Shown one piece after another: positions 9,053 through 16,178 of a DNA stretch of 64,000 nucleotides; position 1 is the first letter of the stretch, and every line of letters starts with the position of its first letter. The stretch is from Myxococcales bacterium 68-20. GTDB taxonomy: Bacteria > Myxococcota_A > Polyangia > Polyangiales > Polyangiaceae. The notes beneath the pieces were generated by a model. That model was not told where the DNA came from, searched no databases, and worked only from the letters and a program-made list of their open reading frames with translations. Where the stretch lies: contig MKVQ01000035.1 in assembly GCA_001899635.1 (NCBI GenBank), positions 1-64,000 on the forward strand, written 5' to 3'. The translations under genes and the position numbers were made by a program.

Positions 9053-9694
9053 TCAGGTCCCGGGCGTCGAGCTCGCGACGACCTTCTTGCCGAGGCCGAT
9101 GATGAACATCTCGTAGCTCGTCGCGCGCGTGCCCTCGGGACGGATGCCACGCTCCTCGGTGAAGAGGCGCTTCACCTCGGCCTTTGCCTTCGGGAGGTCC
9201 TCGCCCATGAAGATCTTGCCGACGAAGGCGCCGCCCGGCTTGAGCAGCTTCTCGGCGACCGCAAGCGCTCGCATGAAGAGCTCGAAGCTGCGCGTCTGAT
9301 CGCCGAGCCGGTTGCCGGTCGTGCGCGGGGCCATGTCGCTCAGGACGACGTCGTACGGCGCGTGTTCGGCCAGCACCTCGTTGTCGAGGGAGAGCGCATC
9401 ACCGACGATCGCGGTCGCGTTCGGGGGGAGCGGGATGTTCAAGGGATCGAGGTCGATCGCGAAGAGCCGCCCCGACGGGCCCACCTTCTGGGTCACGTAG
9501 AGCGACCAGCTCCCGGGCGCTGCACCGAGATCGAGCACGTGCATCCCAGGCTTGAGGAGCCGGACGCGCCGGTCGATCTCGTCGAGCTTGAAGACGCTGC
9601 GCGCGGGATACCCCGCGAGCCGCGCATCGCGCGTGAAGGAGTCCCCTCCCTTGTAGGGGTTCTTTCCGCTCCGTCCGCTCCGCGCTCTCGCCAT
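9053..9694 (-). CDS. rlmE: 23S rRNA 2'-O-methyltransferase RlmE (FtsJ/RrmJ family)
   Basis: This 213-residue SAM-dependent enzyme methylates the 2'-O of the uridine equivalent to E. coli U2552 in 23S rRNA, in the late 50S particle. The SAM-binding motif reads VLDLGAAPGSWS. The catalytic K-D-K-E tetrad is visible as the Lys of RSVFKL, the Asp of LSDMAP, the Lys of VGKIFMG and the Glu of SYEMFI. The length matches the family (about 209). An AGGCGG ribosome-binding site abuts ATG 9694. It is transcribed alone and followed by palindromic hairpins. L3 and L19 genes close by make this a small ribosome-related cluster. Confidence 0.95.
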   Translation of the reverse strand: MARARSGRSGKNPYKGGDSFTRDARLAGYPARSVFKLDEIDRRVRLLKPGMHVLDLGAAPGSWSLYVTQKVGPSGRLFAIDLDPLNIPLPPNATAIVGDALSLDNEVLAEHAPYDVVLSDMAPRTTGNRLGDQTRSFELFMRALAVAEKLLKPGGAFVGKIFMGEDLPKAKAEVKRLFTEERGIRPEGTRATSYEMFIIGLGKKVVASSTPGT

Positions 9695-9965
9695 CCGCCT
9701 GCTTCTTCCTTAATCGATGGCCGGAGCTCCTCCGAGAGGAGAGCCGGCGTGTCTCGCCCACGTCCACGTGGATACCGCACACATACAACGGGATGGAGTC
9801 GCGCATGACCAATGCGCTGGATCGGCCCGGATCCAATCGAAGCCTCGAAGTCTCAGGTCCAACGCGAGACCTCGCGGAGACCGCGGGCGATCGGTCGATT
9901 TTCCCGGTCCTTCGAGGAATGGACCACGCGTTGCACCTCAGCGCTTTCGCTTCGAGGAGCCCATC

Positions 9966-10145
9966 ATGAACCTTCGCTGCGTTTTCCACGTGAGCCCCAC
10001 CGTCACGACCGTCCAGGCGAAGCCGGCGCGACCCCGGATGCCGAGCCTCCTCGACATCGACGTCGATTTCGTCGATGAGCCGCAGCCGCGCGGACGCTCC
10101 TTCGAGACCTGGACCCGTGCACGCGGCTGGTCGAGCGAGGACTGA
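9966..10145 (+). CDS. 59-residue hypothetical protein
   Basis: This short basic-then-acidic protein has the central run SLLDIDVDFVDEPQ and no recognisable domain. The gene call rests on a strong GAGGAG Shine-Dalgarno eight bases before ATG 9966 and on an amino-acid composition unlike the usual Arg/Ser-rich shadow frames. It stands alone between rlmE (divergent) and rplC (convergent), and its transcript would run into the bidirectional terminator at 10215-10249. The function is unknown, and the gene could be spurious. Confidence 0.45.
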   Translation: MNLRCVFHVSPTVTTVQAKPARPRMPSLLDIDVDFVDEPQPRGRSFETWTRARGWSSED

Positions 10146-10214
10146 TCAGCTCTCCACATCGCGAGGGACGCGACACAACCGGAGCAACCACCTGCTCCCA
10201 GCGCGCAGAGACGA

Positions 10215-10249
10215 GAAAAGGCGCAGCCACCTTCAGGGTCGCTGCGCCT
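10215..10249. terminator. Bidirectional intrinsic terminator (rplC / small ORF)
   Basis: The arms AAAGGCGCAGC (10215-10225) and GCTGCGCCTTT (10239-10249) pair perfectly over 11 bp. A T-run follows on the minus strand (CCTTTTCTC), which is the exit side of rplC, and the plus strand ends CTTTCTTG. This fits termination from both directions. Confidence 0.85.
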
Positions 10250-10290
10250 TTCTTGCGTCGTGAGCTCGAAAGCTCGCGGACGTGCCGAGC

Positions 10291-10956
10291 TCAGCGCTTC
10301 TTGCGCTCGCGGCCCTTCACGCCGTGGCGAACGAGGACGAGGCCGTTGCGCGGTCCGGGGATGCCACCCTCGACCATGAGGAGGTTCTTCTCCGCATCGA
10401 CGCGCGCGATCTTGAGGTTCAGGATGCTGACGACCTCGTTGCCGTACTGGCCGGGCATCTTGAGGTTCGGGAGCGTACGACCCGGCGTCATGTTCGTACC
10501 GATCGAGCCACCGTGACGGCGGTACTCGTGGGTACCGTGCGTCTGGACGAAGCCCGCGAAGCCCCAGCGGCGAACGACGCCGGTGAAGCCGCGACCGCGG
10601 CTGATGCCCTGGGTGTCGACGATCTGGCCGGCCTGGAAGAGGTCGGCGAGGTTCACGGCAGCGCCGATCTCGAACTTGGCGGCGAAGTCTTCCTCGCAGC
10701 GGAGCTCACGCACGGTGCGCTTCGCCGGGACGTTCGCCTTCTTGAACGAGCCCTGCTGCGCCTTGGAGAGGTGCTTCTCCTTCGCGTCGGTGATGCCGAA
10801 CACGACCGCGGTGTAGCCGTCCTTCTCCTTCGTACGCTTGCCGATGACCTGGAGCGAGCTCACGTCGACGACGGTCACGCGCTGAACGGTGCCGTCCTCC
10901 TTGTAGAGCTGGGTCATTCCGAGCTTCTTGCCGATGATGCCGGGCTTCGTGTTCAT
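10291..10956 (-). CDS. rplC: 50S ribosomal protein L3
   Basis: This 221-residue early-assembly protein binds the 3' end of 23S rRNA near the peptidyl transferase centre. The N-terminal signature GIIGKKLGMTQLY, the central RGRGFTGVVRRWGF and GSIGTNMTPGR are diagnostic. In E. coli the last motif reads GSIGQNQTPGK, and its second Gln (Q150) is methylated by PrmB; here that position is Met. ATG 10956 has a GAGGAAGAG ribosome-binding site. The gene is not within an S10 operon: no rpsJ, rplD or rplW adjoins it, and it ends at its own terminator. The leader has a GGGTCC/GGACCC hairpin (11053-11071). Confidence 0.95.
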   Translation of the reverse strand: MNTKPGIIGKKLGMTQLYKEDGTVQRVTVVDVSSLQVIGKRTKEKDGYTAVVFGITDAKEKHLSKAQQGSFKKANVPAKRTVRELRCEEDFAAKFEIGAAVNLADLFQAGQIVDTQGISRGRGFTGVVRRWGFAGFVQTHGTHEYRRHGGSIGTNMTPGRTLPNLKMPGQYGNEVVSILNLKIARVDAEKNLLMVEGGIPGPRNGLVLVRHGVKGRERKKR

Positions 10957-11176
10957 GATGATCTCTTCCTCTCGCGCTCGCCGGTGCCGAGCCGTCCTTT
11001 CGGCCAGGGCACTGTCTGGGTCCAAAAGACCGGGTGGTGTTCTCGAGGAGACGGGTCCGAGCGCTGGACCCGGGAGCGCGAGGCTCCGACACCGTCAGTC
11101 TTTCCCCGCACGCACGCACGCACCCTTGTGGCGCGGGTCGGGCGATGAGGGGCGCGCAGCATGGTCGGGCGGGCCC

Positions 11177-11193
11177 GCTTCGTCAAGCGAAGC
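11177..11193 (-). terminator. Hairpin 11 nt past peroxiredoxin stop
   Basis: The arms GCTTCG (11177-11182) and CGAAGC (11188-11193) flank a 5-nt loop immediately downstream of the peroxiredoxin gene. There is no U-tract. The same bases contain a TTGACG on the minus strand 17 bp from CATGCT, so the site could instead, or also, hold the rplC promoter. Confidence 0.4.
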
Positions 11194-11203
11194 GTTGAGC
11201 CAT

Positions 11204-11668
11204 TCAGCCGAGCTTGGCGACGAGGTTCCGGACGCCCTCCACGTGCACGCTCGCCCGGAGCCCCGACGCGAAGACGCCGGCGATGTACCCCTTCTTGTCG
11301 ATGACGTACGTGACCCGGGAGCTCTTACCCATGAGGCGCGTGAGGAGCCCGGTCGCCTCGTAGCTCTGCGAGAGGCGGCGGTTCGCGTCCGAGACGAGCT
11401 CGAACGGGACGCCATGTTCCTTTGCGAAGCGGCGGTGACTCTCGTCGGAGTCGACGGAGATGCCGATGACCTCGGTGTCCTTGTTCGCGAGCTCGGCGTA
11501 GCTGTCGCGGAACCCACACGTCTCGCGCGTGCAGACCGGCGTGAAGTCACCAGGGTAGAAGTAGAGGACGACGTTCTTCTTGCCCGCGAAGTCGCTGAGC
11601 TTGAGCTTCGCCCCCGAGCTCGAGGTGACGTCGAAATCGGGCGCTTTTTGTCCGACGCGTAGAGCCAT
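11204..11668 (-). CDS. Peroxiredoxin, BCP/PrxQ type
   Basis: This 154-residue thiol peroxidase reduces hydrogen and organic peroxides using thioredoxin. The motif GDFTPVCTRETCGFRD holds the peroxidatic Cys (TPVC) and, five residues on, the resolving Cys, which is the C-x4-C layout of atypical 2-Cys BCP enzymes. The thioredoxin fold continues with VIGISVDSDESH and VTYVIDKKG. ATG 11668 (MALRVGQKAPDF) was chosen over the longer start at 11689 because family members begin here. It is divergent from rplS. Cytoplasmic detoxification is the expected role. Confidence 0.93.
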   Translation of the reverse strand: MALRVGQKAPDFDVTSSSGAKLKLSDFAGKKNVVLYFYPGDFTPVCTRETCGFRDSYAELANKDTEVIGISVDSDESHRRFAKEHGVPFELVSDANRRLSQSYEATGLLTRLMGKSSRVTYVIDKKGYIAGVFASGLRASVHVEGVRNLVAKLG

Positions 11669-11700
11669 TTTTCGGCATTGTGGTAGCACAGGGCCGAGAG

Positions 11701-11725
11701 TTGGGGCTGCGCCTCAACCACCCGC
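11701..11725. repeat. Dispersed palindromic repeat A, copy 1
   Basis: The 17-nt near-palindrome TTGGGGCTGCGCCTCAA (11701-11717) followed by CCACCCGC is the inverse of the element at 14452-14476; 22 of 25 positions agree. It lies in the divergent peroxiredoxin-rplS intergenic region, upstream of the rplS promoter. This resembles REP-type elements. Confidence 0.65.
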
Positions 11726-11780
11726 AACGGTGGGCCATCGGCCCGCAGTCGACGAGCGTCTCGTCTTTGCATGAGGCTCG

Positions 11781-11809
11781 TTGACACGTCCCAGATCACA
11801 TGCTTTAAA
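11781..11809 (+). promoter_or_regulatory. Sigma70-type promoter of rplS
   Basis: TTGACA (11781-11786) is a perfect -35 box. It is followed by a 17-bp spacer and TTTAAA (11804-11809), with TG one base before the -10 giving an extended -10. It lies about 88 bp upstream of the L19 start codon. This is the clearest promoter in the window. Confidence 0.8.
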
Positions 11810-11896
11810 GCGCGACCCCGAGCAGCCCTGGAAGCGTGGTTTTCCCCAGCTTTTCCGTGCGGCTACCGGTGGTTTCGAAAGAAGAAAGACACGGTC

Positions 11897-12253
11897 ATGC
11901 AGAACGCGAAGATCGCCGAGATCGAGAACGAGCAGCTCCGGACGGGAGTCGTCCCCGACTTCCGCGTCGGTGACACCGTCCGTGTCCACTACAAGATTGT
12001 CGAAGGCGACAAGGACCGCATCCAGGTCTTCCAGGGCGTCGTCCTCAAGCGTCACCGCGCGGGCGCGCGCAGCACGTTCACCGTGCGCAAGGTGAGCTTC
12101 AGCGTCGGCGTCGAGCGTCAGTTCCTGACGCACTCGCCGCGCATCGACAAGGTGGAGATCGTCTCGCGTGGTGTCGTCCGCCGCGCGCGCCTCTTCTACC
12201 TCCGCAACCTCCAGGGCAAGGCCGCCCGCGTTCGCGACCAGAAGGACACCTGA
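11897..12253 (+). CDS. rplS: 50S ribosomal protein L19
   Basis: This 118-residue protein sits at the 30S-50S interface. The signatures [29 protein letters not shown] and [17 protein letters not shown] are conserved, and [18 protein letters not shown] is the classic C-terminal block. ATG 11897 was chosen because homologues start near [10 protein letters not shown]; the longer frame from 11771 is not needed. The gene is monocistronic, with its own consensus promoter upstream and an intrinsic terminator downstream. It is detached from the usual rpsP-rimM-trmD-rplS operon. Confidence 0.95.
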   Translation: MQNAKIAEIENEQLRTGVVPDFRVGDTVRVHYKIVEGDKDRIQVFQGVVLKRHRAGARSTFTVRKVSFSVGVERQFLTHSPRIDKVEIVSRGVVRRARLFYLRNLQGKAARVRDQKDT

Positions 12254-12308
12254 GCCAACGCCGCGAGAAGCGGCGCGCTCGTCCTTTCATCGTGAAGATA
12301 CGCTTCGA

Positions 12309-12343
12309 CGCCCGAGATCCGTCTCGGGCGTTTCGGCTTTTTG
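12309..12343 (+). terminator. Intrinsic terminator of rplS
   Basis: The arms CGCCCGAGA (12309-12317) and TCTCGGGCG (12322-12330) enclose the tetraloop TCCG. The plus strand then reads TTTCGGCTTTTTG. It is 56 bp after the L19 stop and is a canonical rho-independent terminator. Confidence 0.9.
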
Positions 12344-12382
12344 TCCGCCAAGCCGGGCTCGAATGCGCATCGCGCGACGAGC

Positions 12383-13690
12383 TCAGCCGTCGGTGCCCGC
12401 CGAGGCCAGCATCTCTTTCAGGCGGAGCCGGACGTCACGCAGCCAGATCGCGTCGTTGAAGACGTCGCCCGCCAGGAGCGACGTGATCGAACGACGGAGC
12501 GCAGCGTGTTTGTCCTCTGCGAAGAGAACGCCGACGAGCGGACCGGCGTAGAACGCCTGGACGGCGAGGATGAACGTCTCGGCCCCGGCGCGGACGTACC
12601 GCTCCCACTCGCCGACGAGGCGTCGCTCTTCGTCGGATGACTCGAGCGCCTGCGCGATCACGTCCGCGGCGAGCAGCCCTCCTGTCATCGCGATGTGCGC
12701 TCCAGTCGAGAAGAGCGGATCGATGAAGCCGCCCGCGTCGCCGATCGCGAGCCAGCCGTCGCCGCTCGTCGCACCCACGCGATAGCTGAAGTCCGCCGTC
12801 GCCTCGGCATGGGGCCAGAGGCGGGTCGCCTTCGCGAGGAGCTCAGTGGCGGTGGCCGACTCCGAGACGGCGATCTCGAAGAGCGACGTCGCGATCGCGC
12901 TCTCGCCGGCGGAGAGGCGAGCCCGACGATCGCGCATCCACGCGCGCGAGACCACCGCGCCGACACTGGTGCGGCCGTCCTTGAACGGAATGACCCAGAA
13001 CCAGTTCGGCCGCGCCACACCGCCTTCCCCGTCCGCAACGCGAGGCGCGAGCCCGGACGGGAAGAGGATGATGTCGATGTCGCCTTCGAGCTTCCCGCCC
13101 TGGCGAGGAACGCCCTCGAAATGCGCGTAGAGCGCGGTCTGATCGAGGCCCTCGATCTTCGACGTGCCTCCCGAGGCGCGGGCGGTCAACACGTCGCGAC
13201 CGGATGCATCCACGACGAACCGCGCGTCGATCCGTACCGTGGTCCCGTCGGGCGCGGTCGCATCGACGCCGGCGGCGCGACCACGCTCGTTCGTGACCAC
13301 ACGCTCCGCGGTCCAGCGCTGGCGCACGTCCGCGCCGGACGCGCGTGCGTGATCGAGCAAGAGCTCGTCGAACGCGTCGCGCGGCACCTCGAAGGCGTGA
13401 ACGATGTCGTTCTTCCATGCTCCGTCGAACGAGAACCGATCCTTCTTCTTTCGGATGTCGTCGTGGAAGCGCGCCCCATACTTCGGGATGAAGCGCGCCT
13501 TCACCGCTTCGAGCACGCCGATCTCCTCGAGCACCGGGAGAGACCGTGGGAGGAGCGACTCACCGAGGTGGAAGCGCGGGAACGTCTCCTTCTCGAGCAC
13601 GACGACCGAGCAGCCGCGACGCGCCAGCCGAGACGCGCACACCGAGCCGGCCGGGCCTCCACCGATCACGACGACGTCGGTCGCGCTCAC
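12383..13690 (-). CDS. FAD-dependent oxidoreductase / flavin-dependent halogenase-like protein
   Basis: This 435-residue protein is a p-hydroxybenzoate-hydroxylase-fold flavoprotein. The FAD site GGGPAGS begins at residue 10, and a second FAD motif reads GDAGGFIDPLFSTG. Two hallmarks of flavin-dependent halogenases are visible: the lysine in PKYGARF and the WxWxIP tripeptide frame as WFWVIP. The GESLLPRSLPVLEEIG segment is typical of the halogenase/geranylgeranyl-reductase superfamily. The start is GTG 13690, with GGGAGG six bases upstream. It is a monocistronic gene convergent with rplS, with no NRPS/PKS neighbours, so the substrate is unknown. Annotation as a halogenase is plausible but unproven. 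Confidence 0.8.
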   Translation of the reverse strand: MSATDVVVIGGGPAGSVCASRLARRGCSVVVLEKETFPRFHLGESLLPRSLPVLEEIGVLEAVKARFIPKYGARFHDDIRKKKDRFSFDGAWKNDIVHAFEVPRDAFDELLLDHARASGADVRQRWTAERVVTNERGRAAGVDATAPDGTTVRIDARFVVDASGRDVLTARASGGTSKIEGLDQTALYAHFEGVPRQGGKLEGDIDIILFPSGLAPRVADGEGGVARPNWFWVIPFKDGRTSVGAVVSRAWMRDRRARLSAGESAIATSLFEIAVSESATATELLAKATRLWPHAEATADFSYRVGATSGDGWLAIGDAGGFIDPLFSTGAHIAMTGGLLAADVIAQALESSDEERRLVGEWERYVRAGAETFILAVQAFYAGPLVGVLFAEDKHAALRRSITSLLAGDVFNDAIWLRDVRLRLKEMLASAGTDG

Positions 13691-13735
13691 GTGCGCCTCC
13701 CCTTCCTGGTTGTCGTCTTCGAGATGGGAACGAGG

Positions 13736-14269
13736 TCAGTCGGCCGTCTTCGGCGGCGGGCCGAGCTGGATCCGCTCCCCGATGTAGGCGCCGATCAACG
13801 TGAACATGATCCCGATCGCGCTCATCACGACGTAGAGGAACGTCGGCATCATGCGGACGGTCTGGCTCTGGACGAGCAGGAACGTCGTGGGAATCGCGAT
13901 GACGAAGCTCGCGACCATCGGTTCGATGAAGGTGCGGCCCGGCGAGATCATCCCGACGAGGAGGCCGCCGAGAAACCACACGGGGATGCACATGATCATC
14001 CCGTTGCCACCTTCGAAGTCGAGGAGCGTGACGATGCGCGGTAGGCCGAAGACCAGCGCCGCAGTGAGCACGCCCTGCACCGCGATCGCGATGAAGAGCC
14101 ACTGAACGCTGACGCCCTCCTGCTGGTAGCGGCGCTCGAGCTCGTCCTCGCGGCTCCGCGTCTTGGCGAGGGCCTCGATCTTGGCCCCGCAGGACCCACA
14201 GCGGAGCGACGCCGGAGGGTTCTTCGCAAAGCCGCACGACGGGCAGGTGACCAGCTTTCCAGCAGCCAT
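13736..14269 (-). CDS. Zinc-ribbon membrane protein with four TM helices
   Basis: This 177-residue protein is of unknown function. It begins with a double-CxxC zinc ribbon (CPSCG and CGSCG, residues 9-28), then a charged helix (about 35-50). Four hydrophobic segments follow: WLFIAIAVQGVLTAALVFGL, the MIMCIPVWFLGGLLVG region, VASFVIAIPTTFLL and a fourth around YVVMSAIGIMFTLIGAYIG. ATG 14269 places the ribbon at the N-terminus, as in many bacterial zinc-ribbon membrane proteins. It is downstream of a repeat-rich intergenic region and 45 bp ahead of the flavoprotein gene on the same strand, so the two may be co-transcribed. Confidence 0.75.
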   Translation of the reverse strand: MAAGKLVTCPSCGFAKNPPASLRCGSCGAKIEALAKTRSREDELERRYQQEGVSVQWLFIAIAVQGVLTAALVFGLPRIVTLLDFEGGNGMIMCIPVWFLGGLLVGMISPGRTFIEPMVASFVIAIPTTFLLVQSQTVRMMPTFLYVVMSAIGIMFTLIGAYIGERIQLGPPPKTAD

Positions 14270-14373
14270 CGACGGCGAGGGTATCACGACTTTGCCGCGG
14301 CTCGTCGAGCCCTTGGCGGCGCCGGCAGGAGGGTGGAGCTTTGGCCTCGCCCCCTGGCAAGACGCCGTGCCAG

Positions 14374-14391
14374 CCACCTCTGCGGGAGGTC
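14374..14391. repeat. Dispersed palindromic repeat B, copy 2
   Basis: CCACCTCTGCGGGAGGTC is the exact reverse complement of 8975-8992, 5.4 kb away. The core ACCTC-TGCGG-GAGGT can form a 5-bp stem. Flanking CAGC/GCTG bases extend the symmetry in this copy. Confidence 0.7.
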
Positions 14392-14429
14392 GGGGCTGGA
14401 CTGGTGGACCACTGCCGGTGGGCTCGGCT

Positions 14430-14476
14430 GCGGGTGGTTGGGGTTTCCGCCGCGGGTGGTTGGGGTGCAGCCCTAA
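14430..14476. repeat. Dispersed palindromic repeat A, copy 2 with a partial tandem copy
   Basis: The full element is at 14452-14476 (GCGGGTGG followed by TTGGGGTGCAGCCCTAA). Its first 15 bases also occur 22 bp upstream at 14430-14444. The inverted homologue is at 11701-11725. Confidence 0.7.
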
Positions 14477-14590
14477 AAATCTCGGAACTCTGAAACCCGG
14501 ACGCTGTCTTGAGTTGGCAGAGACCGGCGTCGAACCGTAGAGTGACCGTAGTTTCCGTAGTTTGCGTTCGTTCGCCGCGACTTCCCCGAG

Positions 14591-15268
14591 ATGATCGAAG
14601 CGCCCACAACCGAGCTGACAGGAACGATTGGGAGCAAGGACGAGCTCGATCCGGAGCTCCTCGACCTGCCCGACCCGCCGAAGCGCGAGCGGACGCTGAC
14701 GGTCGGCCTGCTCGTCTTCACCGCGCTCGCCTCGCTCGCGATGGTGCTCGCGCTCCGGCGCGACGCAGCCTACGCGTTCGCGGCCCCGCACACCCGCGAC
14801 CTCGGTGACCTCAACGCGGCGAGCACCGACACGTTCGTCGAGAACGAGTACGTCCGCGGCCGGGCGATGCTCGGCGCTGCAGGAGCAATCCGGTACGAGC
14901 GCCCCCTCGTGGAGGGCTCGTTCCGGCTCATGCCGGTCACCCGCGCGGCGACGGATGGCGGTCCCGCGGAGGACGTCTGGGTCGAGGTCCGCGTCCCGCC
15001 GCGTGGCGAGAACATCCGCTGGGTGCCTCCGTCCGAGGTCTCGGGGCGGCTCGTCCGGTTCGACACCGCAGGGCCACGTCATCGCGGGCTCGCCAGCGCC
15101 ATCCGCGACACGACCGGCAAAGAGGTGCCGACGGGCTCGTGGCTCCTCGTCGACGGCGCCGCGCCATCGGACGCGCGATGGGCCGTGGTCCTGGTCGGCC
15201 TCTTCGCGGGCTTCGCCGTGTGGAATGCCTTCGCAACCGCGAAGCTTCTCCGCAAGGTGAAGGCCTGA
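14591..15268 (+). CDS. Bitopic/two-TM membrane protein of unknown function
   Basis: This 225-residue protein has an acidic cytoplasmic N-terminus, a TM helix (about 39-57, VGLLVFTALASLAMVLAL), a periplasmic domain of about 135 residues and a second TM helix near the end (WAVVLVGLFAGFAVWNAF) followed by a Lys/Arg tail. No known domain was recognised. The soluble domain contains VWVEVRVPP and SWLLVDGAAP, suggesting a small beta-rich fold. The gene is transcribed alone, divergent from the zinc-ribbon membrane protein. Confidence 0.75.
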   Translation: MIEAPTTELTGTIGSKDELDPELLDLPDPPKRERTLTVGLLVFTALASLAMVLALRRDAAYAFAAPHTRDLGDLNAASTDTFVENEYVRGRAMLGAAGAIRYERPLVEGSFRLMPVTRAATDGGPAEDVWVEVRVPPRGENIRWVPPSEVSGRLVRFDTAGPRHRGLASAIRDTTGKEVPTGSWLLVDGAAPSDARWAVVLVGLFAGFAVWNAFATAKLLRKVKA

Positions 15269-15325
15269 CGGCCCCACCACGAGCACTCGTTCAGACGATG
15301 CGTGCTCCGGCGCGTGACGTGTGGA

Positions 15326-15730
15326 TCAACCGAGAAGTGCGCGCACCTTCGTGAGGACGGCGACGTCCGCCGGCGGGAACTCGGCCGGATCGAGCGCCTC
15401 GACACCGGCCCACTTCACCTCGGCGACGTCGATCGCCTGCGGCTCGAGCGACCCCGGCTCGCGCACGGCGTGGAAGAAGAGGAGCAGCACCGCCTTGTCG
15501 GCGTCGTCGTAGCGATGAAACGTCACGTCGGCGATCTCGCCGACCTCGACGAGGATGCCGAGCTCTTCCTCGAGCTCGCGCCGTAGCGCCGCACGAGGAT
15601 CCTCACCGGGCTCGACCTTGCCACCGGGGAACTCCCAGCGCCCCGCAAGATGGGTCCCCTTCTTGCGACGTGAGAGAAGGATGTTGCCTCGCTCGACGAC
15701 GATACCCGCCGCCACGATGTCCGTGCGCAT
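15326..15730 (-). CDS. Nudix hydrolase, MutT-like
   Basis: This 134-residue enzyme hydrolyses nucleoside diphosphates linked to another moiety. The complete Nudix box is GGKVEPGEDPRAALRRELEE followed by ELGI, with all catalytic glutamates. ILLSRRKKGTHLAGRWEFPGG is typical of the 8-oxo-dGTP pyrophosphatase MutT group, so sanitation of oxidised nucleotides is the likely role. The start codon ATG 15730 lies 25 bp from the divergent VanZ-like gene. Confidence 0.9.
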   Translation of the reverse strand: MRTDIVAAGIVVERGNILLSRRKKGTHLAGRWEFPGGKVEPGEDPRAALRRELEEELGILVEVGEIADVTFHRYDDADKAVLLLFFHAVREPGSLEPQAIDVAEVKWAGVEALDPAEFPPADVAVLTKVRALLG

Positions 15731-15755
15731 CGCGTCTGACTATAGTCGAGCCTCC

Positions 15756-16175
15756 ATGCCGGACGCTCCTTGCTCCGAAGACGCGCCGAGCGATGTCACA
15801 GAACCGCGCATCGGCGCAGGGCCATGGTGGCTCGGCCTAGGAGCGACCTCCCTCTTCGCTGCCGTCATGACGCTGATCGTCTACAGCGAAGGACTGCCGG
15901 CGCCGTTCACCGCCGTGCCTCACTTCGACAAGGCGCTGCATTTCGGCATCTCCGGAATGCTCAGCTTCTTCCTCGACGGCGTCCTCCGGCGACGGATGGT
16001 CCGTGTCGCCGGGATCGCGGTCCCACTGGCCGCAGTGCTCTTCCTCGTCCCCACCGCGATCGAGGAGTTCCTCCAGCGCTACTCGATCCACCGCACGTCG
16101 AGCCTCGGCGACTTTGCTGCCGACGTCGCCGGCGTCGCGTGCTTCCTCTGGCTGTCGCGGCGCATCGGCCGCTGA
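15756..16175 (+). CDS. VanZ-like membrane protein
   Basis: This 139-residue integral membrane protein has three to four TM helices. The VanZ-family signatures are present: FDKALHFGISGMLSFF (the DKxxH motif) and TAIEEFLQRY...SSLGDFAADVAG (the E-x-Q and D-x-x-A-N/D pattern). VanZ-type proteins affect envelope or teicoplanin sensitivity in some bacteria, but most members have no known function. ATG 15756 avoids overlap with the divergent Nudix gene. Its stop is 3 bp from the stop of the convergent lipase gene. Confidence 0.8.
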   Translation: MPDAPCSEDAPSDVTEPRIGAGPWWLGLGATSLFAAVMTLIVYSEGLPAPFTAVPHFDKALHFGISGMLSFFLDGVLRRRMVRVAGIAVPLAAVLFLVPTAIEEFLQRYSIHRTSSLGDFAADVAGVACFLWLSRRIGR

Positions 16176-16178
16176 CGA

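Larger units (their letters stand above)
14270..14590. other. Repeat-rich divergent intergenic region
   Basis: This 321-bp stretch separates two divergent membrane-protein genes. It holds a CTGGCA/TGCCAG palindrome (14354-14373), an inverted copy of repeat B (14374-14391) and two tandem copies of GCGGGTGGTTGGGGT (14430-14444, 14452-14466), the second extending into repeat A. No gene was recognised in it. Confidence 0.7.

Noticed and set aside
14355-14371. Sigma54 promoter (CTGGCA...TGCC)
   Set aside because: The GG-GC spacing is 11, not 10, and the bases are better explained as a palindrome.
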